From Platycnemis pennipes (taxonomy: Eukaryota > Arthropoda > Insecta > Odonata > Platycnemididae): a stretch of DNA of 64,000 bases. The notes under the pieces are model-generated. The model did not search any database. It saw only the letters and a list, made by a program, of their open reading frames with translations, and had not been told where the DNA came from. The stretch spans positions 54,354,872-54,418,871 of the forward strand of contig OW121852.1 of the NCBI GenBank assembly GCA_933228895.1. Direction: 5' to 3'. The translations under genes were made by a program, and so were the position numbers. Of the stretch, positions 34,401 to 46,800 are shown piece by piece (the first letter of the stretch is position 1; each line of letters begins with the position of its first letter).

Positions 34401-34800
34401 GGGCTCGACTTCGTGTGGGGAGAGAGAGAGAGAGAGAGAAGGAGAGTTAACGTGGGGGCTGGCAAGGGGTGCGATAGGTAAGGGCGATGTGAGAGATCAC
34501 GAGAGATAGGAGAAAGAGGGAGCACGCGAGGATCGGGCGGCGGAGGTGGAAGCCGAGTCTCAAGGACAAGGTAGTTTCGGGGGCGAATGGAGGATCGGTC
34601 GGCCCTCCGAATGGGCATATCGGGAAAGGGTGTCCCGAGCACGGGCAGGGATTCCTCAGGGAGGGACGCAGGGAGGGAGAGGGTGCTGAGGTGCGAGGGA
34701 GGCGGTACCCGGACGACTTAATTCGGTCTGAGTCGGGGTCATCCCTTCTCCACCTCTTGGAACTAACTTGCTGCCGAAATAGATGGGGGGTGCACGGAGT
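31440..34800 (+). promoter_or_regulatory. GC-rich promoter and first-exon region
   Basis: GC and CpG content rise sharply compared with both flanks. The + strand is pyrimidine-rich at about 31500-31790 and purine-rich at 31890-32210 and 33960-34730, a strong strand asymmetry around the start codon at 32226. A GAGA run at 34421-34440 and others at 32200-32220 resemble GAGA-factor sites. No TATA box is clear. It is the likely promoter, 5' untranslated region and first-intron start of the gene whose first coding exon is 32226-32400. Confidence 0.55.
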
Positions 34801-37800
34801 GGGAAGAGAAGGGACTGAGCTCAAGTCTGGATGTTCAAAGTCACGCATGAAAAAGATCTGAAAGGGATGCCAGTGGACAGAGATTTGGACTACAGACTGT
34901 AGGATTCCGGTATGAAGTCTCGGAAATGAGTATCGTGGTAGACTTCCTCCTAGAATCCGGCACGATATAATGATCTTTTATGTTCATGGGATTGATATTT
35001 TATCAAAACGTCAAGATAAACTGCAGGTGGCCGAGGAAAATGAACCATTCCCCTACCTCTTGGTGTCTTTTTCTTATTATATGCTAAAAACATGGTGAGT
35101 TTTACCCTCACCCGTGAAAAAATCGCATTCGTCACTAAATGAGCTAGTGAAATACAAAAGTGGACAAACATATTTTGCGAAGGTGATTTGTGGACAGAGT
35201 TCGATAGTTATAGGAGCACAATTCTAATCCATAGCCTTGGAAGGAGGAGTCTAGATAACGCCTTACAGGTCTAAAACTTTATATTCTCAGTTTACTCTGA
35301 TCACGAGTGTCAGCCAACGCATATAACAGGATATTGAGTTTGAGAAAGTTATACCTCGTTTGGATATTTTTTTAGGATATCTAGGTCTGTAATAAAATAC
35401 ATGAAATGGTGTAGAATCTAAAAATACTCATTTACTGTTTTTGTACAAAACAATTGCTCAGATAAAGGTCAAGGAAAATGTGGCTCGTAGCTCAGTGAGT
35501 ACAATTTCAGCGGCATTATGAATATAATTATGATGTGTCATTAGTTGCGACATTTTTCTCAGAGTGAATTAATTAATTATGATGGTAGTTTAAGACAAAA
35601 ACAGTTCCACTCAGTTTTAAATATTTAAATAACCATGGAGTCATTGCAAGTTAAATACATTATTGTATATAAACACTTTATTGGTTTATTGCCCTTAATG
35701 CTTTGCTGCATAATACTCCCTTACGTTTCGTATGCTAGTACATGTATTTTTCTAAATCTCGTGATTTCACTCAATTTCGTGCAGTATTTCATACAATTTA
35801 AAAGAAAAAGAACAAAAGTCTTTGCAAAGTGAGACCTGTAAATTTGTTAGGATTCGGGTCATGAGCACGATGTAAGAGGGGACGAGGGTTGGATGCATTA
35901 CTTATAATTTTTTTCCTTTGCGTTCTAATTGTGCTGCTGGGAACTTGGAGAACTTATCTTGACCAATTTGAGTAATTAAAACAATTGAGTTTCCCCAGTC
36001 AGGAAACGTTTTGATTCATGCGAGGAAACGTGGCCTCAAATATTTTCCAAGCCCGTACTTATTAAAGCTCAGCTCCGAAACATTGTCGTGCCACGGGGAA
36101 ATTGAATCGCTTGTGCTTGCATCTCTTTGGTGAGTTAAGCGAACTTTATCATGCTGTCTCGCGATCTCGGGACGTTTGGGAGGGGCAGACTGTGTGAAAT
36201 TTAATGGACGGATGCAGACGATAGAGCGATCCACAGATTTAAGTGGTACATGCCGGTAGTCGGTAACATTAGTTCATAAAATCCAGACAGAGTATGCATG
36301 ATATTTTTTTTAGGTTTAAGAGATGAACTGTAAATTGCACTTGCAGTGGCTCGTAATGGCGAGATGTACCGATATCGCTGACGATATTAAATGTATTCCT
36401 TAGACAGCACAAAGAGCAAAAAGAGACCGAATGTTGCTGAGATCGAATTTTGTTGTTTCTTACCAGACACGGCCATGCTTTGAATAAATCGGGGTTTCAT
36501 CGAATATGACCCAAAAATGGAAATTAGCGAAAGCCATTGAATGGCTCAGAGGTAAAAAGTTGCGTAGTTAGTTCACACATACCTACATACACAGAGATTT
36601 ATCTACCGAATTATACAGCTAGTTTTGTGGATAGCCTCTGCCTACTAGTCCTCTCCGATATTGGCCATCTTTCGTTTTCTTCGCCAAACATTCCGTGCTT
36701 CTTGCATTGAATCCCTCATTTAATTTTCGTGCATTCTACCAACTAATACATCTATTCTGTCCCTCCTTCCACGCCTACCAAGCATTCTCCTTCTTATCAC
36801 CATCTTCAATATTTCATTGGCTTTCCTCCCTCCACGACCTCCCTCCGCCTTCTTCTAATTACTTTGATCACCTTCCTGTCCTCTCCTTTTAAGTTTACTG
36901 CTTCCTTCATTATTTAAAATACCATTTGCAAGGCCTTATACTGAGAATTAAAGTTTTATTCATTGGATCCCAAATTCTCGATTCTTACTACAGGTAAGCA
37001 TCACCATCTAGGAGTAATATTCGTAATGTTTGTGGCACATAGCTGAGGAGACTGTCATTTATCAAGCAACTTGTGGATAAGTGTTCAAGTTAAAAAGTAA
37101 AAGGAGGATGTTATTTCGCATTTGTAAGGCCTCATCTGGAGTATGGATCAAGAATTTTGGATCAAGAATAAATGAATCAATGAATAAAGATTTAACTCGG
37201 AAACTAAACAAAATGTAATGGAAAACAGCGCCTTTTGTGACACACTCCGACGAACAAACATAACGTGTTACTCCACTGTTGGAAGGGCTTGGTTTAAACC
37301 GTAGAGACTAGGATGTTGTTTGCAAAATAGGAATTACTCGAAAAATTAGAATCACAGGAATTTGAGACTGATACTGCAGACATATTTCTACCCCCACACT
37401 ACGTCAGCAGGACAGACAGTAGCGAAAAATTAAGAGAGATCAACTGTCATACTGAGCGATATAAGAATGTGTTTCCCTTTCCACAGTACATTGCTACAAC
37501 GCAAAAAAGTATAATTCCATCAAATACATTACACACCATGCTTTATACTCAATTAAAACACTTATTTTCTGCCAAAACACTACGGTTTTTAACCTATAAC
37601 CCCCTTCCACATACCCTAGCGGCGGCTGCTCGCAGGGTGAAATATTGGTGTAGATTCGTCATCCTCTCCATCCAGCTAGCTTTATTCTTCTCCAAACCCA
37701 CACATCAATGACTTAGTTCACTCGTGCCATCATGCTTCATCACTCCTTGCTCCAATCATATGGCTATTACGAGGTGGTCTTAAGTAATCGAATTTAGTCA

Positions 37801-40800
37801 TGGAATGATATTGGTGGTCAATATTTAATTCTGTCAGCATGACCAATTGCGTTATCAAAGAAGATTTTCCCAATGTAATGGCCCAAACCGGTCTGTTTTT
37901 CACACCTTTATGGTTCGTTTTATCAGTGATCCGTTTTTGCCTCTTTTTTATTTATGCTAAACTCTTGATCCGCATGTAATTTTATAAAAACATATATTAT
38001 GTACTCATGTATGATAACAGTTGCATAGAAATTCATGCATACAGTTGCCTCAACTGACCATGACTGCTGATACTGAGAACTATTTCAATCCTTTCGGTTA
38101 TTGCAAGTGGTTTAGAAAGTTGCATTTTTTTATTTCTCTACAAATATTAACCTACTTCTTTGTTTGATAGTGTAAGTAACTGGAAATATCGAACTACACT
38201 CATCAAATGCTTGAATATAAGGCAGTTCGCTGCGATGATTTGGAGTTCACTTCTATTTACCGTTTAATTAAGTCCCAAAGGGTTCGATCTAAGGATCTAC
38301 ACCGGATAAACTTCGCAGTACCCGGGTGATCGATTACCGTATTAAGCGTTTATTATGACCCAAAACTCCTCTCCTCCCTGTCTCAACATGGAACAGTGAA
38401 TTAAGGGGGCAAGGGGTGGCTAAGCCCCATCTCTTCACATTTGATCAGGGTTAATTCCAATTAAATTCCACAGAGTGACTCAGGAAAACAATTTAAGTCC
38501 TCCTGACATTTGATTATGGAGCGAGAGAAAGACATTTGAGAAGGAACATGTCAGTTATAATTGTGAATAAGTGATATTGGTGAAGCTCTAGTCTTAGTCC
38601 TTGTACGTCGGTTTCGCACACGCTTCCACCCACACATTCAAATTTTCTGCGCTGGCTGACGGGGGCATACTCAGTAATTGAATCTTTTATCATTTGACTC
38701 ACATTGAATCTGGGTAGGGAGTCATTTCCCTTGATACCGTATAAGGGAATGGGCAAGGAGCTATCGTAATGGACATGAAGAATGATTTGATGGTAGTAGC
38801 GGGGAGATTAGATCTTAAGAAAGTGGGATCTATGCTACATGGAACTAAATCAAGGCCTTCTGCCTAATGCTATCGCTAACATTGTTTCAGTCCTAAGGTT
38901 AGACAGCTGAAGCCCTCCAGTATCTCCATTAACTGCTTCTTCTATAAGACAATGGGAATTTTGTTTCTTAATCCTTTTTTACTTCGCCTATGTTATTTCT
39001 TACGTTCTCTTGCAAGTTTTAACTTCCTTTCCGCATTTAATTACATTAATATCACAACAATTATCCTAAGATTAGTTTGATAAAGCTCAAGCATTCAAAT
39101 AATCTGTTCATATTTACAAAAGTCTTCTCTTTAGCTTCCTTTCGCTCCACACGTGAGGCCTTCTTTTCCCGATCTTTACGTTCCCTTTTCTTTCGACAAC
39201 TGTCGTCATCAGATTTCTTCCCCCTCTTTTCTTTTCTCAGGGCTTCTTCGTTTGTGACTCGGTCCATCTATTTAATGAATGCAAATGTGGATGATCTTAT
39301 TTTTACGATCCAACTGTCTTAAAGAGGGGAACATGGCGGCAGGAATGAGACATAAGTTTGGGAGAGGGCTGGATAAAGGAATGGGTTTATGGGACAGCGG
39401 ATGGTTGGTTTGTGTGAGCCGTGAGGTGTGCTGAAAGTGAGGACGATTCGAAGGGCCTCAGAACTCGTCACTCGGTCCCTTGTCAACTATTCCTTTTGTC
39501 TCGCATTTATGGCCAACCAATCAAAGTTTAATCTGAATGACGAAGGTCCATTGTGTCAAAAATGGGGAAGAATGGAACAAGGAGTGACGTAGGGGAACGG
39601 GGAGAGTAGAGGAAGACCGGCGCTGTGTGGTCGAAATCTTTTCTGTTTGCCCTTTGCGTGGGAGATTCGCGAGCAAAAAGCACGCTTTGCAGCTGATAAG
39701 AAACCGTCTTTCCGCAAGAACTGGAAACTTCAAACACTCACGATAAAACGTTTACGTAATTCTTCGTTTTTAGCCGTAATTATGAGTCGTTTCTGTTGAA
39801 GGTCATCCAGGAGTTACATGTAGCTTCTTACATGATTATTCGTTCATCGCTTTAAGTCCAAAATGGTGCGATAGGGATAAAAGATAGGGGTCTTTAATTC
39901 ATTTCAATGACTGAATAAGATGTAGAGGGACATTTTTATTCATTTACTGCGTGGTTATTCACGAAAGGACAGGTAATTGCTTAGCAAGGATTAAGATGCA
40001 ATTCAAGAGTGGTGCGACAAATGGCAGTTAGAACTTAACCTTAAAAAGTGCGTAGCTATCAATTTTTGGAGGAGGAATAATTCGATAGAACGATCCTATA
40101 AAATTAGTAACACGAAGATCGAAAGCGTTGAAACCATAAGGTATTTAGGTGTAACAATCGCTAAAGATTTATCGTGCGGAAGACACATCCGGGAAATATG
40201 TGGCCGAGCGAAGAGAAAGCTGGGATGTATAAAAAGAGTACTTGAGAAATGTGATGTGAAGACAAAAGAGTGATGTTACTTTTCACTAGTTAGGCCCCAC
40301 CTTGAGTATGCAGCCAGTGTATGGGATCCGAATGAATTAGGTTTGATCAGAGTACTAGACAGTGTGCAGCGTAGAGCAGCTAGGTTTGTTAAAATGTGTT
40401 ACGATAGGTTTAGTAGTATATCAAAATTAAAACAAGAATTATAGTGGGAATCATTATCAGAACGTAGGTTAAAGTACTGATTAAATCTCTAACAGAAATT
40501 TAAATCGGATAGCTTTACTGAAGATGTTAGGCACATATTAAAAACACCAGCGTATTATGCTAGATTCGACCAGTTAAATAATATTAGAGAGATAGATTGT
40601 CGTACTGATAGATTCAAAATGGCATTTTCCCCTCGTACTATAAGAGAACAGAATAGGCAGCATAGCAAAGGGATAGGTAGGGGAAATATTTTAGAGTAGT
40701 CTGTAGTGCATAATGCATGCACTACAGACTACTCTAGCAATGCAATCCCTTAAATACTATAGATACTAACAATCTAGTCGCATGAGACCCTATAGTTGCT

Positions 40801-43800
40801 TGACAGCACGTCAATAGTGCATGCTTGGTGATCTTCACCCTCTGCCACACACCCTCGCGTGACTTGCAGGGCATCGTGTAGATGTAGATGAAAGCCATGA
40901 ATAACGAAAAGGAAGTAAGTGGCTTGGTGGATAATATTTTTTCATTAATTCCTTCCAGGCGCATCTGCGCCTAATGTTCACACTCAGATAAATTGTTTCG
41001 AAAGAACGCGGGTACAAGAATAAGTATACACATAGTATAAAATACGGATATATGTTTGTTTATCATTCTTAACTGTGAAAGTGTGTAGTGACTGCATCAA
41101 AAAGTGTGCATTATCGACAGTAATTGCTGTGGATTATTTCTTTCATATATACAAGAACACTGACTGATTAGAGGAGATCGGTCTGCCATTTTGCGATTTC
41201 AAGATATGCTGTGGCGAGTCCTTGTATATTTTTATAAGACTATTTTTAGACTTATTTGATGTAAATGTTCTTTTTGCTAATAACAGCTTGCAGTTATTTA
41301 CGACAAAATAACTATAGCTTTAACATTTAATCAACCATCAATCGTCATTAGTCAACCATTAATTGATGCCAAGAGTTATTTTATTGAACAAGACGACGTA
41401 TGTAATTGTTTTTATTTGAGATTTATGGCCAATTAATCTATATATTTATTTCCTTACGCCTGTATTAAACAGTCAATGGTGCTACTGCGTACATTTGATG
41501 TGAATGCAACGGTGGAGAAAAGTAATATTTCTGTCCTCAATGTGGGTAATCAAAGTTTAACTCATAGAAGTCTCACATGAAAGGAGTAACCATGAAAAGA
41601 ATATGTTCATTATTCTCCTAAATATCAAGTTTAAGCAAGTGCGCTTAAAGATAATTACAAGCATCTTATTGCCTAAAATTTTATTTTATTTTAAGTAAGT
41701 GAGCTTAAAGATAATTACAAACATCTTATTGCCTAAAATTTTATTTTATTTTTCTCCGGACCAAATTTAGCAACTTCAGACGAATCTCTTTTGAAAATGT
41801 GTTTACTAATAATATTTACAGATTCAAAAAGACACATTCAGGTGGAAGAAATTAAAGTCCACCTGGAGGAAAGTGCTGGAACAATGCATTTTATTGTCAA
41901 AGAGAAAAATTTATTAATGAATTGGAATACGTCAAAAAATGTTACACATGATAATTTAAGTTTAATGTAATGATTGTAGACAGGTGATAATAGTTTAGTG
42001 TGAACATCCTTGTGCCAATTAAAATTTCATTAGGAAAGGGTATTTGTAAGTCAGCATTTTCTATCTTTTCGAGTCAATGCACAATATTCTTTGGAATAAT
42101 TATTTATTTGAGAAAATAAAATGGAAAGTGAGTCAGAAAATCTTTTCATTTTGAGAGCCGAGAAGTATATGTGATAGTTTGAAATTTTGTGTTGGCAGGA
42201 AGACAAGAGTCATGCTATAATAAAATGGTTATTCTGTTAGTACTGCCCGAGATGTACGCCTATTTTCAGTGACTACCACGGTAGTCGATTTCGATACGTG
42301 AGGATATCGTTTTCCTCACGTAAGTGTGCAAAATTCACACACTGGGCACAGATTTTTTCACCTTGTACCTGCGGTTACATAAAAAAAATTTAAATGCATG
42401 GAACCTTCTTCATGAATTCACAATAGCGATACCGTGAGATGCTATGTGGAATCGAACTTGTGAGCTCTCCGATCGGCAATTCAACGTCACTTTGGATCTT
42501 TCTTTCCGGGCCGCCCGTCAGTAATAAAGGTGACGGAGAATTATCCAAGCGATTTAATTTTAGAGCGGGCGCGACCTAAGAAAAACATGTCTCGTGATCT
42601 GTCCTTTTCTCTCACGCACTCAGACGAGACCTGTCACGGCAGGAAATAAACGCTCGACCTTTCGTGAAGTGCACAACGCTTGAAGTTGACCCACGAAAGG
42701 AGAAATGCCTTATTTTTGCATATTCCCCTTCTTTCTCGGCCCACTACTGTTTTTTTACAAATTCTTTTCTTTACTGGGCCAAATATTCGAGACGCTTATA
42801 TTCGAGACGATTTTGTAGAATATTAAGAATTAGGCTTTCGAAAGCTGAAAGAGAATATATTTACATAAGTATTATCTAATTTTATATTTATTTACAGAAT
42901 AAGAATATATTGTTTATAATATTATGATAATAATAAAGTAAATATTTTATGTAAAATAATGCGATTTCCCTGCCTTTACCTCACTCTTTCTACTCAAATA
43001 TATTATTTTTAAACCTACTTTAGTACGTTAGTGAACTGATATTCGAAAATATTTTTTCGATTATTTTTAAAGCGTCAAATGTATGAGATATTGATATTAT
43101 TCTCTTTATCTGACTATTCGATTTGAATATTATAGCACGATGACTAAAACCTCTTTGATCGGAGGCTGCGACTTAGATATGTTTTGATGATTATATGGGA
43201 TTGTGTAGTTAAGTATAAAGTGTTAGTTCGGAAATATAGGTTTTACAATGTTTCTGAAATATTTTTACTCTTTGCGTGGACTTTATTATTTGGAATTGAC
43301 AAATTTATAAAATTATATACTTTTATTCATTACTAAAAAGAAAATTTATCTCCAGGACGGTATGTATGGCTTAAAGCATGCTTCGGCAGCTAAGGTCATT
43401 TCGTATTCATGGCTGCATTAAGAGTGGCTAACAAGAAAAATTTTCTCACTCTTATGAAGGAAGATTTTAATGATCAAAAAATGCTGTGCTTATTCTTACG
43501 AGCAGGAGTTAGTTTAACATTCTCTTTTAGGTCCAATTATGCTCCCATAGTATTGTTGATTGATTCCAATGTACATATCATTGGTGCTCTCATTGTCCAT
43601 TTAAATGAGGTCCGCTGATCTTTTACCAACAAACATTAAGCGTTCATCCACAAGTTCCAATGTTGAAATTAATTTTGAACTTTGGTTATATAGAAGCGTC
43701 AAAGATATATATAAATTAATCCTACATTAAGATTCAAGCAGTGCTCTCGATGCGTCTTAATTTATAGTTTGGTGATTATAAAATACCATGAAATACTATA

Positions 43801-46800
43801 AGTTCAAACACATAAGTTTTGTTAATGAGACTTAATTTATCTTCATTTATATTTTCCTTTCGTACAAATAGCATTGTTTTTTCATGAAAGGAAAAGGTAA
43901 GCGTTTCATGGGACTGGATGTATAATTATATTATATTAGTAATGCTGTATTTGTGTAGTCTCGACCTGAATTTTCTTAACGTATATGCTGAATGCAAGGT
44001 TTCGTATCATGTTATTACTTAATGTGTACGGATGCAACTCACTTGTTTAAGTAATCGACGGGATATTTTACTTTAAGAGTACTATCTAACACTTCTTGTT
44101 AATTTAAAACTTTTAAATGTTGAAATGAATGAGGAATGACTTTGTCTAGGATAAAACTCCTAACACAGACACCATATTGGTGTTTGTGGCGATGGTTATT
44201 GTAAAATATTTTGAAAAAAACTGAAAATAATTAGTAGTGGCCAAGTAATTCTCATTGTATGTATTCTAAGCATATTTCACATATTTTAATAGCATTTTAG
44301 GCATTTAATTGCATTAAAATGGTATGAATCGCGCATTCAATACGCAAACTATACATGACACAGAGTGTCCCATTGATCGTGTGTCATTTCTAACCTGTAA
44401 TTTTAGACACTTCCTTTCGAGCCACAAGGATGAAATTTGGTACTTGGCTAGAAAAAGAATGTAAGTTTTGTTGAGTCTAAGCAAAATATGAAAAATATGA
44501 CCTTTTGACCCCAAAAATAGGGTCTAACCTAAAATCCAAATTTTGCCTTATGGGCTTTCAATGTTAAAATATTCGAAGTACAAAAAAGATGGAATTATTA
44601 AGCGAAATTTTCGACTAGTAGGTTTTTGGACACGGAGAACACGATGGAAGAACTATTGAGGTCAGAAATTGCAATTGTGACCCCTGAAAGGTCACAGTCA
44701 AGGTCACAGGGGTTACAAAAAATGAATCACCGCTTCAAACCTGTCGAATCATAGGTTTAAAAAGGTGCCAAGGTCAATTTTAAGGTCTTCATATCCCTCT
44801 TTTCATCTCATGACCTTCAAGGGTAACTCAGAGGTCAAAGGTCACAGGGATGGAAAAAATGAATCCTGGCTACAAACGTGTCGAGTCATAGGTTTCAAAA
44901 GGTGTCAATGCCGATGGAAAGGTCATAAGATACCTCTTTTCATCCCTTGACCTTCTAGGGTATCTTTGGGGTCAAAGTTCACAGTGATTACAAAAGGTGA
45001 AATGAGGCTACAAAACTTTCTAATCATAGGTTTAAAAAGATGAGAAGGTGGATTTCAAGGTCTTCAGATCCCTCTTTTCATCTCTTGACCATCAAGGGTA
45101 ACTCAGAGGTCAAAGGTCACAGGGATGGATAAAATGAATCCAGGCTACAAACGTGTCGAATCATAGGTTTAAAAAGGTGCCAATGTCGATGGAAAGGTCA
45201 TCAGATCCCTCTTTTCATCCCTTGACCTTTAAGGGTTACCCAGGGGGTCAAAGGTCAAAATGGTGACAAAAAGTGAAATTAGGCTAAACGTATCTAATCA
45301 TAGGTTTCAAAGAGTGCCCAATACGATGGTAAAGTCCCTCCAGGAATTATCTGACATTGAACGGTTGGGAAAGGGCAAAAGGTCACTAGGTGTATCCTAG
45401 ATTTAGGGCAATAGACGCGTCGAATTCTAGCTTCGAAAGGGTGAAGAATTAGATGAAGTTACTTGGTCCTGTTTGTTGTCTCCTGACCTCAAAGGGCTAC
45501 ACTGAGTTTATTCGTCACAGATGTAAAATATGCCAAGACGTGAAACACATAATATGAATGACATTATTTAGGCTGCCAAATTAAATGTTAAGATATTCAG
45601 ATCCCAACTTCCATCCCTTTAACCCTCAGGGTCATATGGTCGTCGTTGATTTAGAGTTTACTCGTCAATGAAAAAATTCAATTGTAATTTCAAGTTAATT
45701 ACTTTTATTCAATTAAAAATACTTAACCATACGTTTTATTTAAAAAAGTATTTTAAGTTTTTTCCAAATAATGTTCAATATTAAAATTCAAAATGAAAAT
45801 ATCGAAGCAGTAGGAATAAAAATCAATTTTTATTCATTCTACGTACCCGATATTCCATGCCAGGCACAATTGAATTTGCCCGATAAAAGCGTGTGTGAAT
45901 GTGTCTTCCAGCATGTTCGGAGATATGGACTCTACACACGTTGTAATTTCTTACTTTATTTCTTCAATGCCCGAAATTGTTTTTTTCACTAAACCTAGTG
46001 GACTTTGGCCCCTACCCAACCGTTCCAGGTCAGAGATTTCCTGGAGGGATTTTACCATCGTATTAGGCACTATTTAAACAAAATGCTTCGTTGTAGCTCC
46101 GTTGCGAAATTTGTCACTCCAAGGACCTTTGACCCCTGAGTCACCCTTGAAGGTAAAGGAAAGAAAAAAGGGATCAGAAGACCTTACGATCGACCTTGGC
46201 AGCTTTTCAAACATATGATTCGATACGTTTCTATCCTCATTTCAATTTTTGTCACCATTTTGACCTTTGACCCCCTGGGTAACCCTTAAAGGTCAAGGGA
46301 TGAAAAGAGGGATCTGATGACCTTTTCATCGACATTAGCACCTTTTTAAACCTATGATTCGACACGTTTGTAGCCTGGATTCATTTTATCCATCCCTGTG
46401 ACCTTTGACCTCTGAGTTACCCTTGATGGTCAAGAGATGAAAAGAGGGATCTGAAGACCTTGAAATCCACCTTCTCATCTTTTTAAACCTATGATTAGAA
46501 AGTTTTGTAGCCTCATTTCACCTTTTGTAATCACTGTGAACTTTGACCCCAAAGATACCCTAGAAGGTCAAGGGATGAAAAGAGGTATCTTATGACCTTT
46601 CCATCGGCATTGACACCTTTTGAAACCTATGGCTCGACACGTTTGTAGCCAGGATTCATTTTTTCCATCCCTGTGACCTTTGACCTCTGAGTTACCCTTG
46701 AAGGTCATGAGATGAAAAGAGGGATATGAAGACCTTAAAATTGACCTTGGCACCTTTTTAAACCTATGATTCGACAGGTTTGAAGCGGTGATTCATTTTT

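Noticed and set aside
44765..44950. 61-codon frame found almost unchanged at 46568-46753 on the other strand
   Set aside because: The match is explained by the arms of the foldback element; the frame is part of the 138-bp monomers and has no protein motif.
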